Assembly (NCBI GenBank): GCA_937136445.1
Contig: CAKZOQ010000478.1
Span: 1-7,553, forward strand
DNA from: an uncultured Gemmatimonadota bacterium
Lineage (GTDB): Bacteria; Gemmatimonadota; Gemmatimonadetes; Longimicrobiales; Gaopeijiaceae
Direction: 5' to 3'
DNA length: 7,553 bases
Within the stretch, counting starts at the first letter, position 1. Each line of letters opens with the position of its first letter. Positions 1-6,901 of this stretch are shown one piece after another. Below the pieces are notes generated by a model. That model was given only the letters and a program-made list of their open reading frames with translations. It had not been told where the DNA came from and made no database searches. Position numbers and translations under genes: made by a program.

Positions 1-132
1 CTGCGCTTCAACGAGCTCATCAGCGGCGTGCGCAGCGAGATCGCGATCAAGGTGTTCGGCGACGACCTCGACGGGATGCTGGGCTACGCGCGGACGATGG
101 CAGGGATCCTCCAGGACGTGGAGGGCGCCGAG
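1..132 (+). pseudogene. czcA: Internal fragment of a CzcA/CusA-type heavy-metal RND efflux pump, truncated at both ends
   Basis: Frame 1 of the plus strand reads without a start from the window edge and contains RFNELISGVRSEIAIKVFGD, then DLDGMLGYARTMAGILQD and VEGAE. This matches, from memory of the family, the periplasmic porter region of CzcA-type HME-RND metal/proton antiporters, where FNELI-GVR-d-AvKvFGDD and then vpGAeDVkVEQ are conserved. The match stops after about residue 44. The expected DVKVEQ is replaced by EGGDAVGALG, which is simply the antisense of the DUF4157 gene on the other strand. The frame stays open to 429, but nothing after ~132 looks like RND protein. Full CzcA proteins are about 1,000 residues, so under 5% is present. 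It shares no function with the neighbouring genes. It may be an assembly misjoin or a remnant of a real rearrangement. Family assignment is fairly sure; whether it exists in the genome at this place is not. Confidence 0.7.
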
Positions 133-1709
133 GAGGGCGGGGACGCGGTGGGGGCGCTCGGCGCGGGCGGTGGGGTGGCGATGATCGTCCGCACCTGTCG
201 CCGCTTGGTGGCGTCGGTGACGTGGTCGTTGATGAGTCGCTGCCACTCGTTGGACGCGGCCACCGCCTCCCGGTCGGTGGTCTCCAGGTTGTTGGCCGCC
301 GTCTGCAGGGCGGACCGGAAGCTGCTCCAGGACCCGCTCCCGATGGGCACGGCGAAGGGGAAGAAGACAGCGCGGAGTGCCTGGAGGCGCGGCGAGGCGG
401 CGGCGTTCAGGTTGTCGGGGCCGACGTAGAAGTCGATGCGCTCCCGGATGTCGTTGGTGTCGGCGTCGTAGGCCGCCTTGATGGTCGAGTCGGCGGTGTA
501 GATGTGGTCGAAGATCTGTCGGGATCGCGGCGTGCGAGGGCCCTTGCTGGAGAGCGTCGGGTCGTAGGCGGTGCCGGCACTGGCGAAGGGTGCCACGTCG
601 AAGGCCGTGTCGAACTGGGCCCGGTAGCGTACGAAGGTGTCGGGGACACCCGGTCCCGAGGCCAGGAGGAGCCCGATCTCGGTGACAGCGCGGATGAGCC
701 GGGCCTGGATGTCCGCGGCGGGAAGCATCGTGTCGATGTTCGCGTGGTCCCGGGCACGGATGCGGACCGACGCGGATCCCGACGTCCGGAGCACGTGGTG
801 GGTGGTGTCTGCCGGAAGGACGCGGGAGCCCACGTAGTTCGATTGACCCGGGAAGAATCGAAGGAGCCCCGGGCCTTCGCTGGAGTCGTGGCGAGGCGTC
901 AACGCCTGGAGGACGATGCCCTCCTGCGCCACGAGGCCCGCCACGTTGCGGTGCAGGGGCGTGGAGGACGCACCGAGGGTCGTGAGGGCGGCGTCGATCT
1001 GCACCTTGGCGGCCTGGGCGTAGGTCAGCGCCTCCGTCTGGTCGGCAGGGAGGCGCGTGTCGGCGGAGTTGGCCCGCTGGGCCAGGGCAGCGCCGGAGGC
1101 CGGGGAGCGCTCCCCGACGGCCCGCGGCCCCGCGGTCTGCTGGAGGACGTGGGTGAGCTCGTGGGCCAGAAGCCGGCGACCCTCCGGGCTGGCCGGGCGG
1201 TACTCGCCGGAGCCGAAGACCACGTCCGACCCCACGGTGTAGGCCCGGGCCTGGAGGGAACGGGCGGATGCGGCGGCCTGGCGCCCGGTGTGGATGCGGA
1301 CCCCTGCGAAGTCGTGCCCGAACCGCTCCTCCATCCAGGCACGGGGCGCCGGAGGAAGGGGGTGACCCCCGCCGGCCAGGACCCGGTGGACCCCGGCGTC
1401 CGGACTCACGCCCGGCTCCAGGGAGGAGCGGTGGATCCGGGGGAGGCCCACCGGGCTCGGCGGCGAAGGCGTCGTCCCGCGCATCACCTGGTCCGCCGTG
1501 CGGTCGGCCTCCCGCTCCCACCGGTCGTCGATGCCCCCCACCGCCAGCTTGGGCTGGAGGCCCAGCGTCCGCTTCCGCCGACATCCGACGCACTCCCCGG
1601 ACGGCCCGGAGCGACGTCCGCACGCGCACCGCTGCAGCACGCCGGTGACCGAAGCCGCCCGTTCGGCGGGGCGGTCGACCTGGATCGCGGGGGCGGTTCG
1701 CTCGGACAC
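84..1709 (-). CDS. DUF4157 putative metallopeptidase/eCIS cargo protein B (C-terminus probably altered)
   Basis: This is a 541-residue protein from a GTG start (1709-1707), 5 bp after the stop of DUF4157 protein A. No Shine-Dalgarno is visible, so translation is probably coupled. Domains in order: a cysteine knuckle CAC-x9-CVGC (C28, C30, C40, C43); a basic RRKRTLGLQPKLAVGG segment; WEREADR (64-70); and a DUF4157 domain (~121-190) with FAGVRIHTG, SGEYRP and LAHELTHVLQQ. The HExxH residues H183, E184 and H187 are intact, as expected for a zinc-dependent peptidase fold. Activity is inferred from the family, not shown. Residues ~210-510 form a C-terminal region I do not recognise. It includes RFFPGQSNYVGSR, ARDHANIDTMLPAADIQARL and RERIDFYVGPDNLNAA, looks mixed alpha/beta and has no obvious membrane helix. 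This part may be the payload. The last ~16 residues (after ~525) are read from the antisense of a CzcA fragment, so the natural C-terminus is probably missing or displaced. Confidence 0.85.
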   Translation of the reverse strand: MSERTAPAIQVDRPAERAASVTGVLQRCACGRRSGPSGECVGCRRKRTLGLQPKLAVGGIDDRWEREADRTADQVMRGTTPSPPSPVGLPRIHRSSLEPGVSPDAGVHRVLAGGGHPLPPAPRAWMEERFGHDFAGVRIHTGRQAAASARSLQARAYTVGSDVVFGSGEYRPASPEGRRLLAHELTHVLQQTAGPRAVGERSPASGAALAQRANSADTRLPADQTEALTYAQAAKVQIDAALTTLGASSTPLHRNVAGLVAQEGIVLQALTPRHDSSEGPGLLRFFPGQSNYVGSRVLPADTTHHVLRTSGSASVRIRARDHANIDTMLPAADIQARLIRAVTEIGLLLASGPGVPDTFVRYRAQFDTAFDVAPFASAGTAYDPTLSSKGPRTPRSRQIFDHIYTADSTIKAAYDADTNDIRERIDFYVGPDNLNAAASPRLQALRAVFFPFAVPIGSGSWSSFRSALQTAANNLETTDREAVAASNEWQRLINDHVTDATKRRQVRTIIATPPPAPSAPTASPPSSAPSTSWRIPAIVRA

Positions 1710-1714
1710 GGGGC

Positions 1715-3316
1715 TCAGAAGTTGATGATGAGGCCGCCGGTGATCATCGACGGCACGGCGTCTTCGGCGCGGGGATCGAAGGGGACCTGGCTGCCGATCC
1801 CGAAGGAGACCACGGGGGTGGGCTCGCAGCCCTTCTGCGCGTCGTCGATGGCCTTTTTCACATCGAGGATGCCACTCACCACGTCGCCCAGGCGCTTGAC
1901 CCGATCGAAGCCCTCGGGGGAGGATGCGGTGACGGCGGCGCCGGTCTTGGCGGCGTCCTTCTCTGCATCGAGCTGCGCGTCGGACTTGTTGATGTCCAGG
2001 ATGGCCTTCTCGAGCTTCTTCCCGGCCTTGGTGAGGGCTTCCTTGGAGGCCTGCGGGCTCTTGGCGTGGCAGGTCTTGGCCGCCGACGAGACCTTCAGCT
2101 CGCTCTTCACCGACTTGCCGGCCACGTCCACGGTCGTGGAGGCGCTGAACTGGACGTGGGGCACCCCGTCCAGCGTGATGGAGAACGTGAAGGCTCCGGA
2201 GGTCTTGGCCTCCAGGCTGAAGGTCAGCTTGTAGCCCTTGGTCAGCTCCACCGGGAGCTTGGCCTTCGCCGACGAGGGGAGCTTGAGGGTGAAGGTGTGC
2301 TCGCCCGTCTTGTACTCGAAGGTGAGGAGCTCGCCGAAGTCCGGGAGGCCCGACGAAGCGGGTGGCTGCGTGGGGACCGGCCCGACGGCGCCTGCGCCTG
2401 TGGCGGATGCGCTCCGGGGGTTGAGGGTGAGGGGCGGGAAGAACCCCGGCGAAGTGATGCCCGGTTCCAGACAGGGCGACGAGCCCAGCCAGATCACCCC
2501 GGGACGGCAGGTCCGCGCCGCCCGGACCACTCGCCTGTTCGGCATCACCGTCGGGTTGGTGATCCAGAGGTCGCAGATCGCCTTCATGTCGCAGGAGGCC
2601 TCGGCCTCCCGCGCCTTCTGGGCCGGGGTGGCGGCAGCCGCCGGGGGATCGGGGTCCGGGGAGGGCAGGGGGTCTCGCTGCACCGTGCTCGGCGCGCCAC
2701 CTCCGGACTGCTGCACCGTGTGGGTGAGCTCGTGGGCCAGGAGGCGCTGGCCGTCCCGGGTCTCCGGCCGATACTCGCCGGCGCCGAAGGCGATGTGATC
2801 CCCCACGGTGAAGGCCCGGGCGTGGAGGGCGCGGGCGGCGTCGGCGGCGAGAGCGCCGGTGTGGATGCGCACCTGGCGGAAGTCCCGCCCGAATCCGCCC
2901 TCCATGGCCTGGCGGGTGGTGCGGTCCAGCGGGCGACCCGGGGCCGCCAGCACCCGACGGGTCTCCGGCGGTGCCTCCGTCCGGTCGCCCTCGACGGGGC
3001 CACCCGGGCTCAGGCGCTGGACGGAGGGAGCCGCCGACAGGGTGGCGGGCATCGCGCCGCCGCCGTCCACCACCGTCCGGGCCACCCGGTCGGCTTCCCG
3101 CTCCCAGCGGTTCCCGGGCGGGCCGACGCGGAGCTTGGTCTGGAGGCCCAGCTTCCGCTTCCGGCGGCAGGCCGCACACTCGCCGCTGGGGCCGGGGATC
3201 CCGCCGCAGGAGCACCGGGACCTGGTCGGTCCGGAGCGACCCGAACCGCCGGGGTCCGCTGCCTTCCGGTCCTGGTCGGAGGTGGGCCCGGTCACCTGGG
3301 GTCCGGCGCGCATCAT
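1715..3316 (-). CDS. DUF4157 putative metallopeptidase/eCIS cargo protein A
   Basis: This is a 533-residue protein. Its ATG overlaps the stop of the 110-residue gene by 4 bp (ATGA), and a second in-frame ATG follows at once (3313-3311). Order: a low-complexity N-terminus; a cysteine knuckle CSC-x9-CAAC (C35, C37, C47, C50); RRKRKLGLQTKLRVG; WEREADR (71-77); and a DUF4157 domain (~131-203) with FRQVRIHTG, GAGEYRP and LAHELTHTVQQ. The HExxH residues are H195, E196 and H199. After a proline/alanine linker, residues ~240-300 hold four cysteines (C242, C248, C270, C282). Residues ~333-410 are strongly alternating, beta-sandwich-like. A lysine-rich helical stretch (~419-495) follows, and the protein ends in a short beta-like tail finishing IINF. 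The C-terminal half is unrecognised. Absence of a signal peptide plus tandem placement beside an eCIS ATPase and tail terminator suggests a protein loaded into or onto the particle rather than Sec-exported. That role is inference. Confidence 0.87.
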   Translation of the reverse strand: MMRAGPQVTGPTSDQDRKAADPGGSGRSGPTRSRCSCGGIPGPSGECAACRRKRKLGLQTKLRVGPPGNRWEREADRVARTVVDGGGAMPATLSAAPSVQRLSPGGPVEGDRTEAPPETRRVLAAPGRPLDRTTRQAMEGGFGRDFRQVRIHTGALAADAARALHARAFTVGDHIAFGAGEYRPETRDGQRLLAHELTHTVQQSGGGAPSTVQRDPLPSPDPDPPAAAATPAQKAREAEASCDMKAICDLWITNPTVMPNRRVVRAARTCRPGVIWLGSSPCLEPGITSPGFFPPLTLNPRSASATGAGAVGPVPTQPPASSGLPDFGELLTFEYKTGEHTFTLKLPSSAKAKLPVELTKGYKLTFSLEAKTSGAFTFSITLDGVPHVQFSASTTVDVAGKSVKSELKVSSAAKTCHAKSPQASKEALTKAGKKLEKAILDINKSDAQLDAEKDAAKTGAAVTASSPEGFDRVKRLGDVVSGILDVKKAIDDAQKGCEPTPVVSFGIGSQVPFDPRAEDAVPSMITGGLIINF

Positions 3317-3645
3317 CGGCCCATCCCCCGGTGGACGCCCCGGGCGACCTGGCGGGCCACGGCCTCCAGGCCGGGACGCCCGTCCAGGTCGAACCGACCT
3401 CCCGAGACCCGGTCCCGCCGGGTCCGCTCACCGAGGCGGGGCGGAGGGCCTTCCTCGGTGAGGAGCCGTGCGAGCTCGGCCTCCACCGCACCGCCCAGCG
3501 CCTGTCGGTCCAGGTGGGCGAAGGCGGGGTCCAGGACCAGGTGATCGATGTGGACCCGGATCTCCCGCGGCGGTGCTTCGCCGCCGTCTCCGGGGGGCCG
3601 CTGGGCTCCGCCTGCCTCGATGGGCTTCGGTGTGCCGTCGCTCAT
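3313..3645 (-). CDS. Small hypothetical eCIS-cluster protein (110 aa)
   Basis: This is a 110-residue protein whose ATG (3645-3643) overlaps the ATPase stop by 4 bp; its own stop overlaps the next gene by 4 bp. The N-terminal ~26 residues are proline/glycine-rich and probably disordered. They are followed by a beta-strand motif REIRVHIDHLVLDPAF, then helical LDRQALGGAVEAELARLLTEEG (in two parts, ~46-67), then an Arg-rich tail ending in GRFDLDGRPGLEAVARQV. No signal peptide or membrane helix is visible. No Shine-Dalgarno is clear, so expression probably depends on coupling to the ATPase. I know of no assigned function. Short ORFs with an I-x-V-x-I-x2-x-V-L motif are commonly found beside eCIS ATPase and DUF4157 genes, and this is my basis for placing it in the system. 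An adaptor or chaperone role for the downstream DUF4157 proteins is a guess from gene order. Confidence 0.75.
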   Translation of the reverse strand: MSDGTPKPIEAGGAQRPPGDGGEAPPREIRVHIDHLVLDPAFAHLDRQALGGAVEAELARLLTEEGPPPRLGERTRRDRVSGGRFDLDGRPGLEAVARQVARGVHRGMGR

Positions 3646-5633
3646 GCCCACCCCCGGGTCTCGCCGTCGGTGAGGGACCGTTCGAGCTGGGCGTAGACGG
3701 TTCGCGCGGCGTCGCGGAGGTGGACCATCCGCACCGGCGCTCCCTCGTCGGCAGCGAGGAAGGCGGCGTGGAGGGCTACGTTCCGGATGGTGCCCCCGGT
3801 GGCGTTGAGGCGGGCCAGCTTCTCCGGATCGAGCCCCTCGGTGTCGGTCTCGTCGGGGAAGATCCGGTCCCAGATGGCCGCCCGCTGCGTGGCGTCGGGG
3901 AAGGGGAAGGCCACCCGGAAGCGGAGCCGTCGTTCGAAGGCCTCGTCCAGGGCGCTCTTCAGGTTGGTGGTGAGGATGGCGAGCCCGCGGTACGCCTCCA
4001 TGCGCTGGAGGAGGTAGCTCACCTCCAGATTGGCGTAGCGGTCGTGGCTGTCCCGGACCTCGCTCCGCTTCCCGAAGAGGGCGTCGGCCTCGTCGAAGAG
4101 GAGGACGGCCCCGCCGGACTCGGCGGCATCGAAGACCCGTCGCAGGTTCTTCTCCGTCTCGCCGATGTACTTGCTCACCACGGCGCTCAGGTCCACGTGG
4201 TAGAGGTCCAGCTCCAGGGCGTGGGCCAGCACGTCCGCGGCAAGCGTCTTCCCAGTTCCGCTGGGGCCGCTGAAGAGGGCCGTGATGCCGAGACCCCGGT
4301 TGGAGCGGGCGGCGAAGCCCCAGGTCTCGTGCACCTGGATCCGATGCCGCACGTGCATCTCGATGGCGCGCAGGCTGGCGAGCTGGGACGCCGGCAGGAC
4401 CAGGTCGTCCCAGGTGGCGGTGGGCTCCAGGCAGCGGGCGTGCCCCTCCAGGCGCTGACGGGCCTGGACCCGGCAGGCACCCCAGAGCACGTCGCCGGAG
4501 ACCTCGTCCTCTTCGTGGGACCCACCGACGGCTCGCAACCCGGCGGCCCGGATGGCCGGGGCGTCCAGGTCGAACTGGGCGGTGAGGCGGTCGATCTGGC
4601 CGTTCAGGCGCCCCGCCCGCGGTCCCAGCGTCTCCACCCATACGGCGTGCTGCTCGGCGCGGGTGGGTCGGGAGACCTCGAAGGCCACGGTGGGGCGGTG
4701 CACGATGTCCAGCCGCTCCCGCGAGGCCACGATGAGGGGTCGGCCGAGCTCTTCGGCGAAGCGTCGCAGGAGGGCATCCCGGGCGGGGTCGCCCGCGCCG
4801 TGCTCCTCGGCGTCCAGCAGGAGGACGCCGCCGCTCAGGACCGACTCCCGGGTCCAGAGGCGGAGCAGGGCGTCGAACTCGTGGGCGCCGGAGGGAAGGA
4901 CCGAGGCCGGCATCCGGTACAGGTCGTGACCGATGCGCCGGCAGGCTGCCAGGGCGATGGCGCGCTTGCCCGCCCCCTCGTCGCCGGTGAGCTGGATGAC
5001 GGGAAGCCCGCCGCCCCCCGTTCGGCCCCACACCTCCGCCACCCGCTCCGCCACCTCGCGGTGGGAGGGGACGGGTGGACCCCCCCCAGCCTCCACCGCC
5101 TGGACGAAGCCCACCAGGTTCTCGTCGAGGTGCTGCACCCCGGTGAGGTGATGGAGCACCCGCTCGTCGATGCGCAGGGGGCTGCCGGTGAGGGTGTCGC
5201 CGGGGCGGAGCTCCACCAGCCGCCAGTGCCGGAGGGCCGAGGTGGGGGCGAGGGCGCTCCAGTGGGCCCCGGGAAGGGTGGCCAGGGCCAGCCCGAAGGT
5301 GGGGTGGCCTCGCTCCGGGTCGCCGTGGGCGGCGCCGCAGAGGGAGGCGAAGGTGGCCTCCAGCTCGATGCCGGCGCAGAGGAGGACCACGTCCCGCTCG
5401 AAGCGGGAGAGGCCGAAGGCGCGGGCGAGCTGCTCCAGAGCCGGCGGTGCGGGCATGGAGGCGGCGAGCTGGGCGGTCTCCGGATCCTCTCCCTCCCGTT
5501 CTCGGGGCTCGGGCACGCCCGAGTCCGAAGGATGCTCCAGGACGCTGCGTAGCTCGGCCAGCGCGGCCGAGAGGTAGCGCTGGTTGGCCTCGTGCCAGCC
5601 AGGCCGGACGGTCCCTGCGTCGGCGACCACCAT
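3642..5633 (-). CDS. AAA+ ATPase of eCIS type (Afp15/Pvc15-like)
   Basis: This is a 663-residue protein. Its ATG (5633-5631) overlaps the DUF4255 stop as TGATG, with an AGGTGA ribosome-binding site 7 nt upstream. The N-terminal ~200 residues include a helical segment (LARAFGLSRFERDVVLLCAG, ~69-88) typical of the N-domain of these ATPases. Residues ~210-320 form a first, degenerate nucleotide-binding module: GDEGAGKR (217-224) has Arg where Thr/Ser is usual, and LLLDAEE has Ala after D274 instead of the catalytic Glu. Residues ~445-640 are a complete AAA module: Walker A GPSGTGKT (456-463), Walker B VLLFDEAD (510-517, D514/E515), sensor 1 TTN (555-557), arginine-finger candidates R568/R569 in EAFERRLRF, and sensor 2 GGTIRN (613-618). 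In the Afp/PVC family this ATPase is encoded among the last assembly genes and is thought to act in particle assembly or cargo loading in the cytoplasm. Family and eCIS context are confident; the exact step is not known. Confidence 0.93.
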   Translation of the reverse strand: MVVADAGTVRPGWHEANQRYLSAALAELRSVLEHPSDSGVPEPREREGEDPETAQLAASMPAPPALEQLARAFGLSRFERDVVLLCAGIELEATFASLCGAAHGDPERGHPTFGLALATLPGAHWSALAPTSALRHWRLVELRPGDTLTGSPLRIDERVLHHLTGVQHLDENLVGFVQAVEAGGGPPVPSHREVAERVAEVWGRTGGGGLPVIQLTGDEGAGKRAIALAACRRIGHDLYRMPASVLPSGAHEFDALLRLWTRESVLSGGVLLLDAEEHGAGDPARDALLRRFAEELGRPLIVASRERLDIVHRPTVAFEVSRPTRAEQHAVWVETLGPRAGRLNGQIDRLTAQFDLDAPAIRAAGLRAVGGSHEEDEVSGDVLWGACRVQARQRLEGHARCLEPTATWDDLVLPASQLASLRAIEMHVRHRIQVHETWGFAARSNRGLGITALFSGPSGTGKTLAADVLAHALELDLYHVDLSAVVSKYIGETEKNLRRVFDAAESGGAVLLFDEADALFGKRSEVRDSHDRYANLEVSYLLQRMEAYRGLAILTTNLKSALDEAFERRLRFRVAFPFPDATQRAAIWDRIFPDETDTEGLDPEKLARLNATGGTIRNVALHAAFLAADEGAPVRMVHLRDAARTVYAQLERSLTDGETRGWA

Positions 5634-6901
5634 CAGAGGGTCACCTGCTGCGTGGGGTCGAACTGCGGCGGCGAGACCGAGCGGTCCACCAGGAGGCTCT
5701 CCACCCCGTCCACCCGGAGGCGCACGAAGTACGTCCCGGGGTCGGCGCCGTCGATCTCGAAGGTGAGCGTACCGGTCTGCACCGGGTGATCCAGTGCCGC
5801 CACCTCCCGGGAGCCCACGACGAGGGCGGCGGTCTGGGTGGGCCGGACCTCGGGCTGGACCGGGAGGTCGATGGTGGTGGTGCCGGCGGCCGAGGTGACG
5901 GTGGCGCCGGCGACGTCGGGGGTGGGGGCCAGCGCCAGGGAGAGGGTGTTGGTGCGCCGGTCCTCGCCGTCCTGGACCAGGGTGACCTCCACCGTCCACA
6001 GCCCGGCCGGCCAGTCGCCGGGCGCACCGCCCGGCACGGTGACCTCGATGCGGTCCGCCGCCGTGGTGTCCGGTGCCACCGTCTCGGTGAGGTCGAAGCG
6101 GGGATGGCGGAAGACCACCGAATGGCCCGTGCCGTCCAGGTGATGTCCCTCCAGCACCACGGTCTCGCCCAGACGCACCGCCGGCTGACCGGTCGGGGGC
6201 CGCGCCGCCGTCAGCGTCGGATAGGGCACGGTGAGCCCCGCCACGACGGTGACGCCCTCCTCGACCCCGGTGGTGGGGTCCCGGTCGCCGCGGGTGAGGA
6301 CGGGGAGCGCCGTGCGGATGGCCTCCTGCGCCCGGATGAGGACCACCGAGGCCTTGTAGGCCGCCGAGGGGCGATAGCCGCCTCCCAGCGCCGTCCAGAG
6401 CTTGGAGATCTCCTCGACGCTCATGACCTCCGGGGAGATCTTGACGAGCTCCACCTGATCGGCGAGCCCGGAATCGGCCAGGGCGCCTGCGAGGATCGTC
6501 GGATCCGCCAGGATGGTCCGGATGGTGTCCCGCTCCAGGACCGGCACCTCGTGCAGCCGGTGCATGGCATGGCCCAGGAGGACCTCGGCGTGGAAGTCGT
6601 CGGTGCCGTAGGCGGTGACCAGGTAGTGGAGATCCAGGGCCAGGGGCGGGTTGGTCCGCCGCTCGCCCGTGCCGTTCCGCGACGGGAGGTCGGCGTTCCG
6701 CCACCCCTGGTTGGGCGCCACCCCGTAGCAGAAGACGTTGACGCCGGTGGGCTGGCTGTTGCCCGGAGCCACCTGGTCCGGGGAGACGGCGGTGACGTCG
6801 GCGCCGGCCACGATGGTGCTGATGCCGTGGTCCACCAGGGCGTCCTGGAGGATCTCGCGGAGTACGGCGCTCACCGAGGCGATGGCCAGGGCGGTGCTCA
6901 T
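5633..6901 (-). CDS. DUF4255 (Pvc16 N-terminal) protein, putative eCIS tail terminator/cap
   Basis: This is a 422-residue protein. Its ATG (6901-6899) overlaps the upstream stop by 4 bp and is preceded by a GGGAGG ribosome-binding site. Residues ~1-195 fit DUF4255: an N-terminal helical start STALAIASVSAVLREIL, the strand motif NVFCYGVAPNQGWRN, the core PLALDLHYLVTAYG (86-99), the helix AEVLLGHAMHRLHEVPVL, and the closing SKLWTALGGGYRPSAAYKAS with VVLI. In Afp/PVC particles the Afp16/Pvc16 family sits at the top of the tube and sheath and sets particle length; that role is transferred by family. Residues ~205-422 are an extension of probably two beta-sandwich (Ig/TIG-like) repeats, with GETVVLEGHHLDG and RIEVTVPGGAPG in the first and PVQTGTLTFEIDGADPGTYF in the second. 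Many DUF4255 proteins of environmental eCIS carry such extensions. The family call is strong; the terminator role is inferred. Confidence 0.9.
   Translation of the reverse strand: MSTALAIASVSAVLREILQDALVDHGISTIVAGADVTAVSPDQVAPGNSQPTGVNVFCYGVAPNQGWRNADLPSRNGTGERRTNPPLALDLHYLVTAYGTDDFHAEVLLGHAMHRLHEVPVLERDTIRTILADPTILAGALADSGLADQVELVKISPEVMSVEEISKLWTALGGGYRPSAAYKASVVLIRAQEAIRTALPVLTRGDRDPTTGVEEGVTVVAGLTVPYPTLTAARPPTGQPAVRLGETVVLEGHHLDGTGHSVVFRHPRFDLTETVAPDTTAADRIEVTVPGGAPGDWPAGLWTVEVTLVQDGEDRRTNTLSLALAPTPDVAGATVTSAAGTTTIDLPVQPEVRPTQTAALVVGSREVAALDHPVQTGTLTFEIDGADPGTYFVRLRVDGVESLLVDRSVSPPQFDPTQQVTL
5641..5646 (-). promoter_or_regulatory. Ribosome-binding site of the AAA+ ATPase gene
   Basis: AGGTGA lies 7 nt before the ATG at 5633 and inside the last codons of the DUF4255 gene. 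It supports this start over upstream in-frame alternatives and fits coupled translation at the TGATG junction. Confidence 0.6.

Noticed and set aside
28..429. Plus-strand frame 28-429 as a complete small gene
   Set aside because: The start is an internal Met-less CzcA segment, homology ends at ~132, and the remainder is antisense to DUF4157 protein B.
222..2234. 670-codon open frame on the plus strand
   Set aside because: It is antisense to both DUF4157 genes, has Gly/Arg/Val-rich low-complexity translation and no recognisable motif, as expected from very high GC.
1710..3491. Upstream two thirds of the 1,135-codon minus-strand frame that ends at 84
   Set aside because: Only its last part (from the GTG at 1709) encodes DUF4157 protein B. 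The rest is an Arg/Pro-rich shadow of protein A and the 110-residue gene in another frame.
2066..5552. Long plus-strand frames at 2066-3544 and 3468-5552
   Set aside because: They mirror the DUF4157 and ATPase genes; their translations have no domain and the opposite strand has clear catalytic motifs.
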